Positions 24,218 to 32,080 of a stretch of 57,801 bases of DNA are shown here, one piece after another. The notes beneath the pieces were generated by a model. That model saw only the letters and a program-made list of their open reading frames with translations, did not search any database and was not told the origin of the DNA. Source of the stretch: JACQFZ01 sp045810625. GTDB lineage: Bacteria; Pseudomonadota; Gammaproteobacteria; Acidiferrobacterales; Sulfurifustaceae. A program made the translations under genes and the position numbers. The stretch is from assembly GCA_045810625.1 (NCBI GenBank), contig JBJMVQ010000012.1, forward strand, positions 1-57,801, read 5' to 3'. Position 1 is the stretch's first letter. Each line of letters opens with the position of its first letter.

Positions 24218-24870
24218 AACTCCACAATGCCTTCCGCAGTTCCGCGTCGTATCGGGTGCGCATCGCGCTCAATCTGAAGGGGCTCGACTACGAATACCGT
24301 CCGGTGCATCTCAGCCGCAACGGCGGCGAGCAGTTCACGGCGGAGTTCCGTGCGATGAATCCGCAGTCGCTGGTGCCGGTGCTCCAGGACGGTGAGCGTT
24401 TTCTGACGCAGTCGCTCGCCATCATCGAGTACCTCGACGAGACGCATCCGCAACCGCCGCTCCTGCCGCGGGAACCCGTCGCGCGGGCGCGAGTGCGTGC
24501 GCTTGCGCTGGCGATCGCGTGCGACATGCATCCGATCAACAATCTGCGCACGCTCAATTATTTGACGAAGCAGCTCGGCGTTTCCGACGATGCGAAAAAC
24601 GCGTGGTACCGGCATTGGGTCGCGCTCGGCTTTCAGGCGCTGGAAGCGCAGCTCGCCGGCAGCCGCGAGACGGGCGCGTTCTGCCATGGCGACACGCCGG
24701 GCCTTGCCGATTGCTGCCTGATTCCGCAGCTCTTCAACGCGCGGCGCTTCCAGTGCGACATCAGCGCGTACCCGACGCTGCTTCGCATCGAGCAAAACTG
24801 CAACGCACTGCCGGCGTTTCAGCGCGCCGCGCCGGGTCAGCAGCCGGACGCCGAGCCGCCGCTAAAATAA
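24214..24870 (+). CDS. Maleylpyruvate/maleylacetoacetate isomerase (zeta-class GST)
   Basis: A 218-residue glutathione-dependent cis-trans isomerase. The zeta-class glutathione site is clear at residues 8-18 (RSSASYRVRIA), and the PQSLVPVL and QSLAIIEYLDE segments of the thioredoxin-like domain follow. In the gentisate pathway it turns maleylpyruvate into fumarylpyruvate for the hydrolase at 21680. The family also serves tyrosine breakdown, but no homogentisate dioxygenase is present here, so the gentisate role is preferred. It needs glutathione, which supports a proteobacterial host. It is the last gene of the cluster, followed by a strong family A hairpin. Confidence 0.9.
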   Translation: MKLHNAFRSSASYRVRIALNLKGLDYEYRPVHLSRNGGEQFTAEFRAMNPQSLVPVLQDGERFLTQSLAIIEYLDETHPQPPLLPREPVARARVRALALAIACDMHPINNLRTLNYLTKQLGVSDDAKNAWYRHWVALGFQALEAQLAGSRETGAFCHGDTPGLADCCLIPQLFNARRFQCDISAYPTLLRIEQNCNALPAFQRAAPGQQPDAEPPLK

Positions 24871-24898
24871 CACGGCGATGCCGACGTTGGTCCGATTT

Positions 24899-24940
24899 CC
24901 CTCTCCCCCACGACCGTGGGGGAGAGGGCCAGGGTGAGGG
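24899..24940. repeat. Intergenic palindrome, family A copy 3
   Basis: The best copy: a perfect 13-bp stem (CCCTCTCCCCCAC at 24899-24911, GTGGGGGAGAGGG at 24916-24928) with loop GACC, then CCAGGGTGAGGG. It sits between two converging genes and could stop or stabilise transcripts from the catabolic cluster, although no T-run follows. Confidence 0.8.
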
Positions 24941-24993
24941 GGCGGCTCTTGTACTTCGCCTCAAAGCGAATCAAACGCGGTGCGGCGACGCCG

Positions 24994-25395
24994 TCACTTG
25001 CCCGCGCAGTCGAGCGTTCGCTTCATGACCGCGCAGCCCTGATCGACCATCGCGCCGATCGGCGTGGCGATCTCGTTCGGCAGCACGTCGGTGATCCACA
25101 CGAGGCGGCTACGGTTGTCGCCGTCGGACAATACCTGCATCGACGCATGATGGTGCCGCGCGGCGCCGCCGACGACGGAATAGGCGACGCGGCGCTGTTC
25201 GTCGTTGATGTCGACGAGCAGCTCGCGCGCGACTAAACCGTTGGCGAACGTGACGATGCGCGCGTCCCCGTCGAGGCGGGTGTCCGTGACGAATCCCGGT
25301 GCGAGGCGTCGATGAACCGCGCCGACGTCGCGCACGGCGGCCCAGACGTCGTCGATGGCCGCATCGATGAGAATCTCTCTGCGAATGGATGCCAT
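24994..25395 (-). CDS. SRPBCC (START-like) family protein
   Basis: A 133-residue small lipid- or ligand-binding protein of the SRPBCC fold. The opening SIRREILIDAAIDDVWAAVRD and the following V..RL.PGFV pattern are typical, as is a long C-terminal helix (AMVDQGCAVMKRTLDC). Members include polyketide cyclases and stress-linked carriers of hydrophobic molecules. No catalytic residues can be assigned. It runs towards the catabolic cluster and lies 57 nt downstream of a VOC-family gene on the same strand, with which it may be cotranscribed. Confidence 0.8.
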   Translation of the reverse strand: MASIRREILIDAAIDDVWAAVRDVGAVHRRLAPGFVTDTRLDGDARIVTFANGLVARELLVDINDEQRRVAYSVVGGAARHHHASMQVLSDGDNRSRLVWITDVLPNEIATPIGAMVDQGCAVMKRTLDCAGK

Positions 25396-25452
25396 GCCTG
25401 CGTCTCCTCGATGTTCGTGCGCGGCAGCCGGGTTGCGCCGCGCGCTCAGACA

Positions 25453-25830
25453 TCAGCTCTGCCGATCGCAATACGCTTCGAGGCGATATCCGTCAGGGTC
25501 GACGACATACGCGGCGTAATAGTTCGGACCGTAATCGGTGCGAATGCCCGGCTTGCCGTGGTCGCGTGCACCCGCTTCCACGGCGTTGGCGTGAAACGCA
25601 TCGACGCTTTTGCGCGTCGGCGCCGAAAAGCAGAAATGCAAGCCGGATTTCATATCCGCCGCAACCGGGCGCTCGGCGAGCGTCACCCACCAGTCGACGG
25701 CGTCGACGCCGTAGCCGAGGTAGCTGTCGCCCTCGCTGAGTAGTTTGTATCCGAGAGGTTTCAGCGCCGCGCCGTAAAAGCGCTTTGCGCGCGACATATC
25801 GCGCACGCCGATCGATACGTGGTTGATCAT
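25453..25830 (-). CDS. VOC-family (glyoxalase/dioxygenase-like) protein
   Basis: A 125-residue vicinal-oxygen-chelate protein with the usual MINHVSIGVRDMSRAKRFY start and a closing DPDGYRLEAYC, which supply the metal-binding His and Glu. ATG 25830 is chosen because GGAG lies 9 nt upstream of it on the minus strand; an alternative ATG at 25845 lacks such a site. Single-domain VOC proteins of this kind include lactoylglutathione lyase-like enzymes and fosfomycin-type resistance proteins; the family is too broad to choose. It is divergent from an AraC-type regulator that starts 85 nt away, a common regulator-target arrangement. Confidence 0.85.
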   Translation of the reverse strand: MINHVSIGVRDMSRAKRFYGAALKPLGYKLLSEGDSYLGYGVDAVDWWVTLAERPVAADMKSGLHFCFSAPTRKSVDAFHANAVEAGARDHGKPGIRTDYGPNYYAAYVVDPDGYRLEAYCDRQS

Positions 25831-25915
25831 CGTGGTTATCTCCATGGTGGACGATGACGAAATGATAGGGAGCCGGCTATGTAGCGGCTTGGGGAAAGTT
25901 GCTATCCTGAAAACG

Positions 25916-26785
25916 ATGAAGCCTGCGAACCGAGAGGAGCCTTTCGCCCCCGCCGAGACTCGGGTGCCGGGATTGACCTCGCGCCCGATTGCCGCAGGCG
26001 ACGGCTGGTCGATCCGCGAATTCATCTGCCGTCTGGGCCCGGCCGATCGGCCGTTCGAGGAACAGCACATGCAGGCGGCGATCTCCGCGGTCCTCGAAGG
26101 ATCGTTTCAATATCGCTGCGCCACGGGCGACGCGCTGCTCCATCCCGGGTCTTTTCTATTGGGAGACGCGGGCACCTGCTACGAGTGCGGTCACACGCAC
26201 GGCAGCGGCGATCGCTGCATCGCGTTTCATTTCGAGCCGTCGCTGTTCGAGGAAATCGCGGCGAGCGCCGCCGGCTCACATCGCTTTCGTTTTCCGACGG
26301 CCATGGTCCCCGCGACGCGCGCGCTGGCGGCGCCGCTCGTCGAAACGGTCGCGGCGGTGAAGAGCGGTCGCGGCGGCGCGCTCGGCGAGCTGGCGATGCG
26401 GCTGGCGGAGACCGTGCTCGGCGTCGTTTCGGGTGCCGCTACGAATACCGCGGCTCCCGCGCCAAGAGACCAGCGGCGCATCGCAGAAGTACTCCGCTAC
26501 ATCGAAACCCACGCGGAACAGCCGCTCGAGCTGAGCGATTTGGCCGCGATGGCGTTCATGAGCAAGTATCATTTCCTCCGTACGTTCCGCCGCACGGTGG
26601 GTGTCACGCCGTATCAGTTCGTGCTCGGTGTGCGCATGCGTCGCGCCGCGATAAGGCTTCGCACGACCCCGCTTCCCGTCGCGACCATCGCCGCCGATGC
26701 CGGTTTCGGCGATCTCTCGACCTTCAACAGCCAGTTCCGCGAGCTGTTCGGCCGCAGCCCCCAGGCGTTCCGCAAGAGCGTTTGA
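25916..26785 (+). CDS. AraC-family transcriptional regulator with cupin domain
   Basis: A 289-residue activator. The N-terminal half is a cupin-like sensor with HGSGDRCIAFHFEPSLF. The C-terminal ~100 residues hold the two helix-turn-helix units, including LELSDLAAMAFMSKYHFLRT and a second unit ending GFGDLSTFNSQFRELFG. I start it at ATG 25916 because the longer frame would run into the divergent VOC gene. It probably controls that VOC/SRPBCC pair, or the downstream monooxygenase 56 nt away. The ligand is unknown. Confidence 0.88.
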   Translation: MKPANREEPFAPAETRVPGLTSRPIAAGDGWSIREFICRLGPADRPFEEQHMQAAISAVLEGSFQYRCATGDALLHPGSFLLGDAGTCYECGHTHGSGDRCIAFHFEPSLFEEIAASAAGSHRFRFPTAMVPATRALAAPLVETVAAVKSGRGGALGELAMRLAETVLGVVSGAATNTAAPAPRDQRRIAEVLRYIETHAEQPLELSDLAAMAFMSKYHFLRTFRRTVGVTPYQFVLGVRMRRAAIRLRTTPLPVATIAADAGFGDLSTFNSQFRELFGRSPQAFRKSV

Positions 26786-26841
26786 ACCGCGCCGGCACAT
26801 CGCCGACAATCGTTTCAAATAACTACAAGCAAGGTTCCGTG

Positions 26842-27183
26842 ATGGATTCCCGATTTGCGAAGAACTTAGAGCCGCCGTATTACGCCGTGATTTTCACCTC
26901 ACGACGCACGCCCGGAGACAACGGATACGCACGCACGGTCGAGCGCATGTCAGAGCTGGCCGCGCAGCAGCCGGGTTATCTCGGTATCGAGAGCGCGCGC
27001 GACGCGGACGGCTTCGGCATTACGGTGTCGTACGGGGAGTCACTGGAGGCGATCGCGGCGTGGCGCGAAAACGCCGCGCATCGCGTTGCCAAGGAAACCG
27101 GGCAGTCGACGTGGTACGAGCACTACGAGCTGCGCGTGGCGAAGGTGGAGCGCGCGTACGCGCGCAAGCCGCACACCGGTTGA
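26842..27183 (+). CDS. Antibiotic biosynthesis monooxygenase (ABM)-domain protein
   Basis: A 113-residue dimeric alpha-beta barrel protein. The typical strand-helix features are YYAVIFTSRRT, YARTVERMSELAAQQPGYLGIES, and a late W...A.H segment (IAAWRENAAHRVAK) that lines the pocket in relatives. Members carry out cofactor-free oxidation of quinones or heme-related chemistry, and many have no known substrate. It begins at ATG 26842, directly downstream of the AraC gene and probably in its operon. Confidence 0.85.
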   Translation: MDSRFAKNLEPPYYAVIFTSRRTPGDNGYARTVERMSELAAQQPGYLGIESARDADGFGITVSYGESLEAIAAWRENAAHRVAKETGQSTWYEHYELRVAKVERAYARKPHTG

Positions 27184-27250
27184 TCGGCGTGAGCGGTCAC
27201 CCGATCTCATTTCGTATATAAAGCAAGGAATCACGAGCAAGGGAGCGGAT

Positions 27251-28537
27251 ATCAGTACGCGTCTCATCAGAGGGATCGATCGCTGGAGCCTCCTTGCGCT
27301 CGTCATCAACGGCGTCATCGGGGCAGGGATCTTCGGTCTTCCGGCCAAACTCTACGCGCTCGCCGGAAGCTACAGCTTGCTGGCATTCGTCGCGTGCGCG
27401 GTGTTCGTCGCGCTGCTCGTCCTCTGTTTTGCCGAGGTCGCGAGTCGCTTTGCCGACACCGGCGGTCCGTATCTTTACGCGCGCTCTGCGTTCGGTCCGC
27501 TTGCCGGTTTTCAAATCGGATGGCTGATGTGGCTTACGCGCCTCACCGGTTTCGCCGCGCTGTGTAATCTACTCGTTGGATATCTCGGTTACTTCTTCCC
27601 GGCTACCGGTTCGGGCGTGTGGCGCACGGTGGTGATTACGTTTATCACCGGCGCTTACGCGTACGTGAACATCGTCGGCATACGACCGTCGGCGCTGGTG
27701 AGCAACGCGTTCACGATCGGCAAGTTGATCCCGTTGACGCTATTCGTTGCCGCCGGGCTCTTCTTCATCGAGCCGGGACGGTATTCGATCGCCGGTATGC
27801 CGAGCTACGACGATTTTTCCACCGCGGTGCTGCTGCTGGTCTTCGCGTTCAGCGGTTTCGAGGTCGCGCTCATCCCGGCCGGCGAAGTTAGCGATCCACG
27901 CCGACACGTGCCGTTTGCGCTTCTGACCGCCATCGCGATCGTGGCGCTGCTCTACGTGCTGATCCAGCTCGTTTGTATCGGTACGCTTCCGAGTCTCGCC
28001 CAGTCGGACCGACCACTCGCGGATGCGGGCGAGCTGTTCCTCGGTGCCGCCGGCGCAGCGATCATCACCCTCGGCGCCGTGATTTCGATCATCGGAACGC
28101 TGAACACCGGAATGATCGCCGCGCCTCGCCTGCTGTTCGCGATGGCCGAGCACGGTCAATTGCCGTCGACGTTCGCGGCGACGCATGCGCGCTTTCGTAC
28201 GCCGTATGTGTCGATTCTCGCCACCGCCGGCGTGATGCTCGTGCTGACGTTGCAGGCGACGTTCATCAGCGCGCTCAAGATCAGCACGATCATTCGCCTG
28301 ATCACGTACGGCGCGACATGTCTCGCGCTGATCCGATTGCGCGGCGACAGCGTTGCCGATTTCGTCGCGCCCGGGGGTCGTGCGGCCGCGCTCGCCGCCG
28401 CCGTCCTCTGCGTCGTGCTGCTTTTCAATAGCACGTTAGAGGAAGCGATCTTGGTCGCCGCCGCCGCGTTGCTGGGTTCACTGCTGTACCTGGCTTACCG
28501 GGTGACAGGCGAACGCGCGATCAGGCAGAAGCGTTAG
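27251..28537 (+). CDS. APC-family amino acid permease
   Basis: Inner-membrane secondary transporter of about 428 residues with roughly twelve hydrophobic segments. The first segment contains the family's substrate-site motif VINGVIGAGIFGLPAKLY, and a later segment reads LVFAFSGFEVALIPAGEV. It would import amino acids or amines by proton or substrate exchange. The start is uncertain: the frame is open from 27086, inside the preceding gene, and after that gene's stop (27183) there is no ATG, GTG or TTG in frame before the first membrane helix. I mark ATC 27251, which has GGGAG 5 nt upstream; ATT 27209 is another option. Confidence 0.85.
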   Translation: MSTRLIRGIDRWSLLALVINGVIGAGIFGLPAKLYALAGSYSLLAFVACAVFVALLVLCFAEVASRFADTGGPYLYARSAFGPLAGFQIGWLMWLTRLTGFAALCNLLVGYLGYFFPATGSGVWRTVVITFITGAYAYVNIVGIRPSALVSNAFTIGKLIPLTLFVAAGLFFIEPGRYSIAGMPSYDDFSTAVLLLVFAFSGFEVALIPAGEVSDPRRHVPFALLTAIAIVALLYVLIQLVCIGTLPSLAQSDRPLADAGELFLGAAGAAIITLGAVISIIGTLNTGMIAAPRLLFAMAEHGQLPSTFAATHARFRTPYVSILATAGVMLVLTLQATFISALKISTIIRLITYGATCLALIRLRGDSVADFVAPGGRAAALAAAVLCVVLLFNSTLEEAILVAAAALLGSLLYLAYRVTGERAIRQKR

Positions 28538-28578
28538 ATCTGTCGCACACTTTAGGAACGACGAACATCTCGCCCGAA

Positions 28579-29325
28579 TTGATCGACCCCGTAAGTTTCG
28601 AGTCGCTCGCGATCGCCGCGCTGGTGGTGACGTGCGGCTACTTCGTTTTCGGTCTCTCCGGTTTCGGTTCCGCGTTGGTGACCGTCCCGGTCGTTTCGCA
28701 TCTCTGGCCGGTGCAGTTCGTCCTGCCGGTGCTGGCGCTGCTCGACGTGTCGGCCGGAATGTATCTCGGCGTGCGCCATCATGAGCAGGCCGAACGCGGC
28801 GAGCTTACACGCATGATTCCGCTCGCCTTCATCGGCGCAGTGATCGGCGTCGCGTTGCTGGTCGATCTGCCGCGCGATGCGTCGATGGCGGGCGTCGGCG
28901 GGTTTGCATTGCTCTATGGTCTTTATACGCTGGTGGAGAAGGGGACGCCGCGGATGGTGGGCCGGCAGTGGGCTTATGTATCGGGCGTCACCGGCGGCGC
29001 CATTGGCGCGCTGTTCGGCATCGGTGGCCCGGCGTATGTCATCTATCTTTCGCGTCGCATTCACGATAAGAGCGTGCTGCGCGCGACGATCGCGACCATG
29101 GTGATCTTCAGCGTCGCCAGTCGACTCGTCATATTTGCATTCGCCGGCCTCCTCGGTCGGAACGAGATCATGACCGCGCTCTTTTTGCTGCCGTTCGCGT
29201 TCGCCGGCATTTGGGCGGGCGGGCACGTGCACCTGCGCGTGTCGCGCCAGCAGCTTGGCCGCGTTATCAGTGCGCTTTTGATCGCAACCGGAATATCGCT
29301 GCTGATGCGCGCGGTGGTGAGCTGA
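28579..29325 (+). CDS. TauE/SafE-family sulfite/anion exporter
   Basis: A 248-residue polytopic membrane protein of the TauE/SafE (TSUP) family. The characteristic repeat motif appears twice, once near the start (FGLSGFGSALVTVPV) and once in the second half (GGAIGALFGIGGPAYVIYL). About seven to eight transmembrane helices are visible. Members move sulfite, sulfoacetate or other organic anions. It begins at TTG 28579; the upstream residues of the open frame do not resemble the family. A family B palindrome follows it. Confidence 0.87.
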   Translation: MIDPVSFESLAIAALVVTCGYFVFGLSGFGSALVTVPVVSHLWPVQFVLPVLALLDVSAGMYLGVRHHEQAERGELTRMIPLAFIGAVIGVALLVDLPRDASMAGVGGFALLYGLYTLVEKGTPRMVGRQWAYVSGVTGGAIGALFGIGGPAYVIYLSRRIHDKSVLRATIATMVIFSVASRLVIFAFAGLLGRNEIMTALFLLPFAFAGIWAGGHVHLRVSRQQLGRVISALLIATGISLLMRAVVS

Positions 29326-29363
29326 GCTATCGGAGTCGACGCGACGCGCGATGTGACGGGACC

Positions 29364-29495
29364 GAACCGCGGAGGACGCAGAGGACGCGGAGGACGTAAA
29401 GAACGCAAGCGTTTTGTTTCGGAAATTCCTTTCCTTCGGCGGTTGGCTTTCATTTACGCCTTCCTCTGCGTGCTCTGCGTCCTCTGCGGTGAATT
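29364..29495. repeat. Intergenic palindrome, family B copy 4
   Basis: Left arm GAACCGCGGAGGACGCAGAG, right arm TGCTCTGCGTCCTCTGCGGT followed by GAAT. The 60-70 nt between the arms differ from those of the other copies. It fills most of the gap before the glutamate dehydrogenase gene. Confidence 0.75.
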
Positions 29496-29563
29496 AAATC
29501 GTTAGGGTCGCCCCGTTTTCCGCTATTCTTTCAATGACCTCTCAGTTTATGGAGCAGGTGCCA

Positions 29564-30868
29564 ATGACCGTCATGAGAGAAAGCACGGAGCAACGCGTCG
29601 GATTACCGTCTTATCTTTCGCGCGATAGTCTCGGCCCGTGGGAAACTTTCCTGCGCCAAGTCGAAGAAGTGACGCCGTGGCTCGATCCCGATCTGCAACC
29701 GTGGATCGAGACGTTACGCCGTCCGAAGCGGATTTTGATCGTGGACGTGCCGATCAAACGCGACAACGGCGTCGTCGTTCATTACGAGGGATACCGCGTG
29801 CAGCACAATTTGTCGCGCGGTCCCGGCAAGGGCGGTATCCGCTATCACCCGAGCGTCACGCTCGCGGAAGTGATGGCGCTCGCGGGATGGATGTCGATCA
29901 AGAACGCCGTCGTGAACGTGCCGTACGGCGGCGCGAAGGGCGGCATACGCGTTGATCCGAAGCGCCTCTCGGTGGCGGAGCTGGAGCGACTGACGCGGCG
30001 ATTTACCAGCGAAATCAATCTGCTCATCGGACCGGACAAAGACATTCCGGCGCCGGATCTGAACACCAACGAGCAGGTGATGGCGTGGATGATGGATACG
30101 TACTCCATGAATCAGGGGCGCACGACCCCGGGCGTGGTGACGGGAAAGCCGGTGTCGCTCGGTGGGAGTCTCGGCCGCGCGGACGCGACCGGCCGCGGCG
30201 TCTTCATCGCCGCGCGGGCGGTTGCGCACAAGCACTCCGTGCCCATCGACGGCGCGCGCGTCGTGATTCAGGGTTTCGGCAACGTCGGTGAGGCGGCGGC
30301 GCGGATCTTCGCGGAAAGCGGCGCAAAGGTCATTGCCGTGCAGGACGACAGCGGCACTGTCTTCAGAGAGAGCGGCCTCGACGTGGCCGAGTTGAAGCGC
30401 TTTCGCCGGAGCGGGACGTTGCCGGAGTTTCCGGGCGGCGAGCGGCTCGACAACGAATCGTTCTGGGAGCTGCCGTGCGAGTTTCTGATCCCAGCGGCGT
30501 TGGAAGGGCAGATCACCGCGGCGCGCGCCGCGAAGCTTGCGACGCGCTTCGTGGTGGAGGGCGCGAACGGACCGACGGTTCCCGACGCCGATCGCATCCT
30601 GCGCGAGCGCAACGTGACGGTGGTGCCGGACGTGCTGGCGAATGCGGGCGGCGTGACGGTCAGCTATTTCGAGTGGGTGCAGGACATCTCGAGCTTTTTT
30701 TGGAGCGAAGCCGAGATCAACCTGCGGCTCGAGCGCATCATGTCGGAAGCGTTCGAGGCGGTGTGGCAAGTCGCGGAACGAAAGAATATCCCGTTGCGCA
30801 CGGCCGCTTATGTCGTCGCGTGCCATCGCGTGCTCGCCGCCCGGGCGCAGCGCGGCCTGTATCCGTAG
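29564..30868 (+). CDS. Glu/Leu/Phe/Val dehydrogenase (glutamate dehydrogenase)
   Basis: An NAD(P)-dependent dehydrogenase of 434 residues that interconverts glutamate and 2-oxoglutarate plus ammonia. Substrate-binding GPGKGGIRYHPSV, the catalytic-lysine region PYGGAKGGIRVDP, PAPDLNT and the Rossmann motif VIQGFGNVG are all present. The N-terminal segment SLGPWETFLRQVEEVTPWL is typical of the hexameric catabolic (NAD-type) enzymes. The start at ATG 29564 is preferred because GGAG lies upstream; in-frame ATGs at 29534 and 29549 lack such a site. It appears to be a single-gene transcript. Confidence 0.93.
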   Translation: MTVMRESTEQRVGLPSYLSRDSLGPWETFLRQVEEVTPWLDPDLQPWIETLRRPKRILIVDVPIKRDNGVVVHYEGYRVQHNLSRGPGKGGIRYHPSVTLAEVMALAGWMSIKNAVVNVPYGGAKGGIRVDPKRLSVAELERLTRRFTSEINLLIGPDKDIPAPDLNTNEQVMAWMMDTYSMNQGRTTPGVVTGKPVSLGGSLGRADATGRGVFIAARAVAHKHSVPIDGARVVIQGFGNVGEAAARIFAESGAKVIAVQDDSGTVFRESGLDVAELKRFRRSGTLPEFPGGERLDNESFWELPCEFLIPAALEGQITAARAAKLATRFVVEGANGPTVPDADRILRERNVTVVPDVLANAGGVTVSYFEWVQDISSFFWSEAEINLRLERIMSEAFEAVWQVAERKNIPLRTAAYVVACHRVLAARAQRGLYP

Positions 30869-30990
30869 CGGGTTTTGCCGGCGATAGAATGGGTAGCCAG
30901 GACCCCGCCGCCAAGTGAAGCAGCGCGAAGCCCGTCGTGAGACAGTTGGCCTCACATCCGTGAGGCGCCGCGAAACGCGGAGGTAGCGTC

Positions 30991-31569
30991 GTGCACAAAA
31001 CGCGAATGGAAGCGTTCAGTGATGGTGTCATCGCCATCATCATCACTATCATGGTGCTCGAGTTGAAAGTACCGCATTCCGCGGACGTAGCGGCGCTGCG
31101 TCCGCTCCTCCCCGTTTTCTTGAGCTACGTGCTCAGCTTCGTTTTCATCGGCATCTATTGGAACAACCATCACCATATGCTGCAGCTCGTGCGGCACGTG
31201 AACGGACCGATTCTGTGGGCGAACGCGCATCTGCTGTTCTGGCTGTCCCTCGCGCCGTTCGTCACCGCGTGGATGGGCGAGAACGAGTTCGCGCCGGTAC
31301 CCGTTGCACTCTATGGCGTCGTGCTGCTGTGCGCGGGGTGCGCGTACTACCTCCTGGCGCGCGTGCTCCTCGCGTACGACGGTAAGGATTCACCCCTGGC
31401 GAAGGCGCTCGGCCGCGACGTGAAGGCCAAGATGTCGGTGCTGATCTACGCGGCGGCGATTCCACTTGCTTTCGTACACGCCGCCATCGCCTGCGCGTTG
31501 TATGTGCTCGTTGCGCTGATGTGGTTCGTTCCAGACCGGCGTATCGAGAAGATTCTGACGGAAGGATAA
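30991..31569 (+). CDS. TMEM175-like (DUF1211) potassium channel protein
   Basis: A 192-residue membrane protein with six hydrophobic segments. The signature RMEAFSDGVIAIIITIMVLE near the N-terminus is the R-x3-FSDG filter-helix motif of TMEM175 channels, and IYWNNHHHML is the usual second motif. Bacterial members are tetrameric, weakly selective potassium channels. The start is GTG 30991 with GGAGG 7 nt upstream. Nothing nearby points to a special role. Confidence 0.9.
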   Translation: MHKTRMEAFSDGVIAIIITIMVLELKVPHSADVAALRPLLPVFLSYVLSFVFIGIYWNNHHHMLQLVRHVNGPILWANAHLLFWLSLAPFVTAWMGENEFAPVPVALYGVVLLCAGCAYYLLARVLLAYDGKDSPLAKALGRDVKAKMSVLIYAAAIPLAFVHAAIACALYVLVALMWFVPDRRIEKILTEG

Positions 31570-31637
31570 CGGGCAGCGCATTCTCGCGATGGATACTCTC
31601 ATTCTCCTCGCCGTGGGTCCTGTCTTTCTCGGGTTCT

Positions 31638-31868
31638 TGGTTCGGCATATTTGCGCTGGAAGATCCGGCGGTGCCGTGCGACGACGGAATCGTGCGGCAG
31701 ATTCACCCGCATAATCCGTTGCGGCTGACATTTCACGAATGGACCGCAATGTTCTGCGACTTCGCGCGGTCACAGCCGCTGGCCGCACGATTGAAGCGGC
31801 TTTTCGGCCCGCCGGAGCAAGCGTCCGCTTTCGCCGATCTCTCCGGGAGTCGGGCGTCCGCTCTTTGA
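31638..31868 (+). pseudogene. Possible C-terminal remnant of a sterol desaturase/fatty acid hydroxylase-like gene
   Basis: The frame reads a coherent ~77-residue stretch (NPLRLTFHEWTAMFCDFARS and RLKRLFGPPEQAS) that recalls the tail of sterol-desaturase-family proteins, where an HE-W-x-M segment is followed by a LFGPPGW-like segment. No N-terminal membrane domain or histidine clusters remain, and no start codon with a ribosome site precedes it. The rest of 31570-32080 holds no other gene. The identity is tentative; it may be chance coding likeness. Confidence 0.3.
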
Positions 31869-32080
31869 GTGGCGCGCTGCTCTTTCCCATCGTCGTAGTC
31901 GATTTCAGATGGTTCTTCCACGGATGGCGTTCAAGAATGCCCGCTCGTTCCTTTCGATAGTTTTGTTCCGGTAACGTCCGGGGCGCTTTCTCGGAATCGC
32001 GACGTTAATATCGCCCTGGGTCGTTCGCAGGCGCGGGGTCGTTGTGTTGCTGATCCGCGCTAACGCGAGCCGGAGACGTC

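Noticed and set aside
19451..29495. Family B repeats considered as a CRISPR array
   Set aside because: Copies are far apart, internally palindromic and differ in their middles; there is no regular repeat-spacer period and no cas gene.
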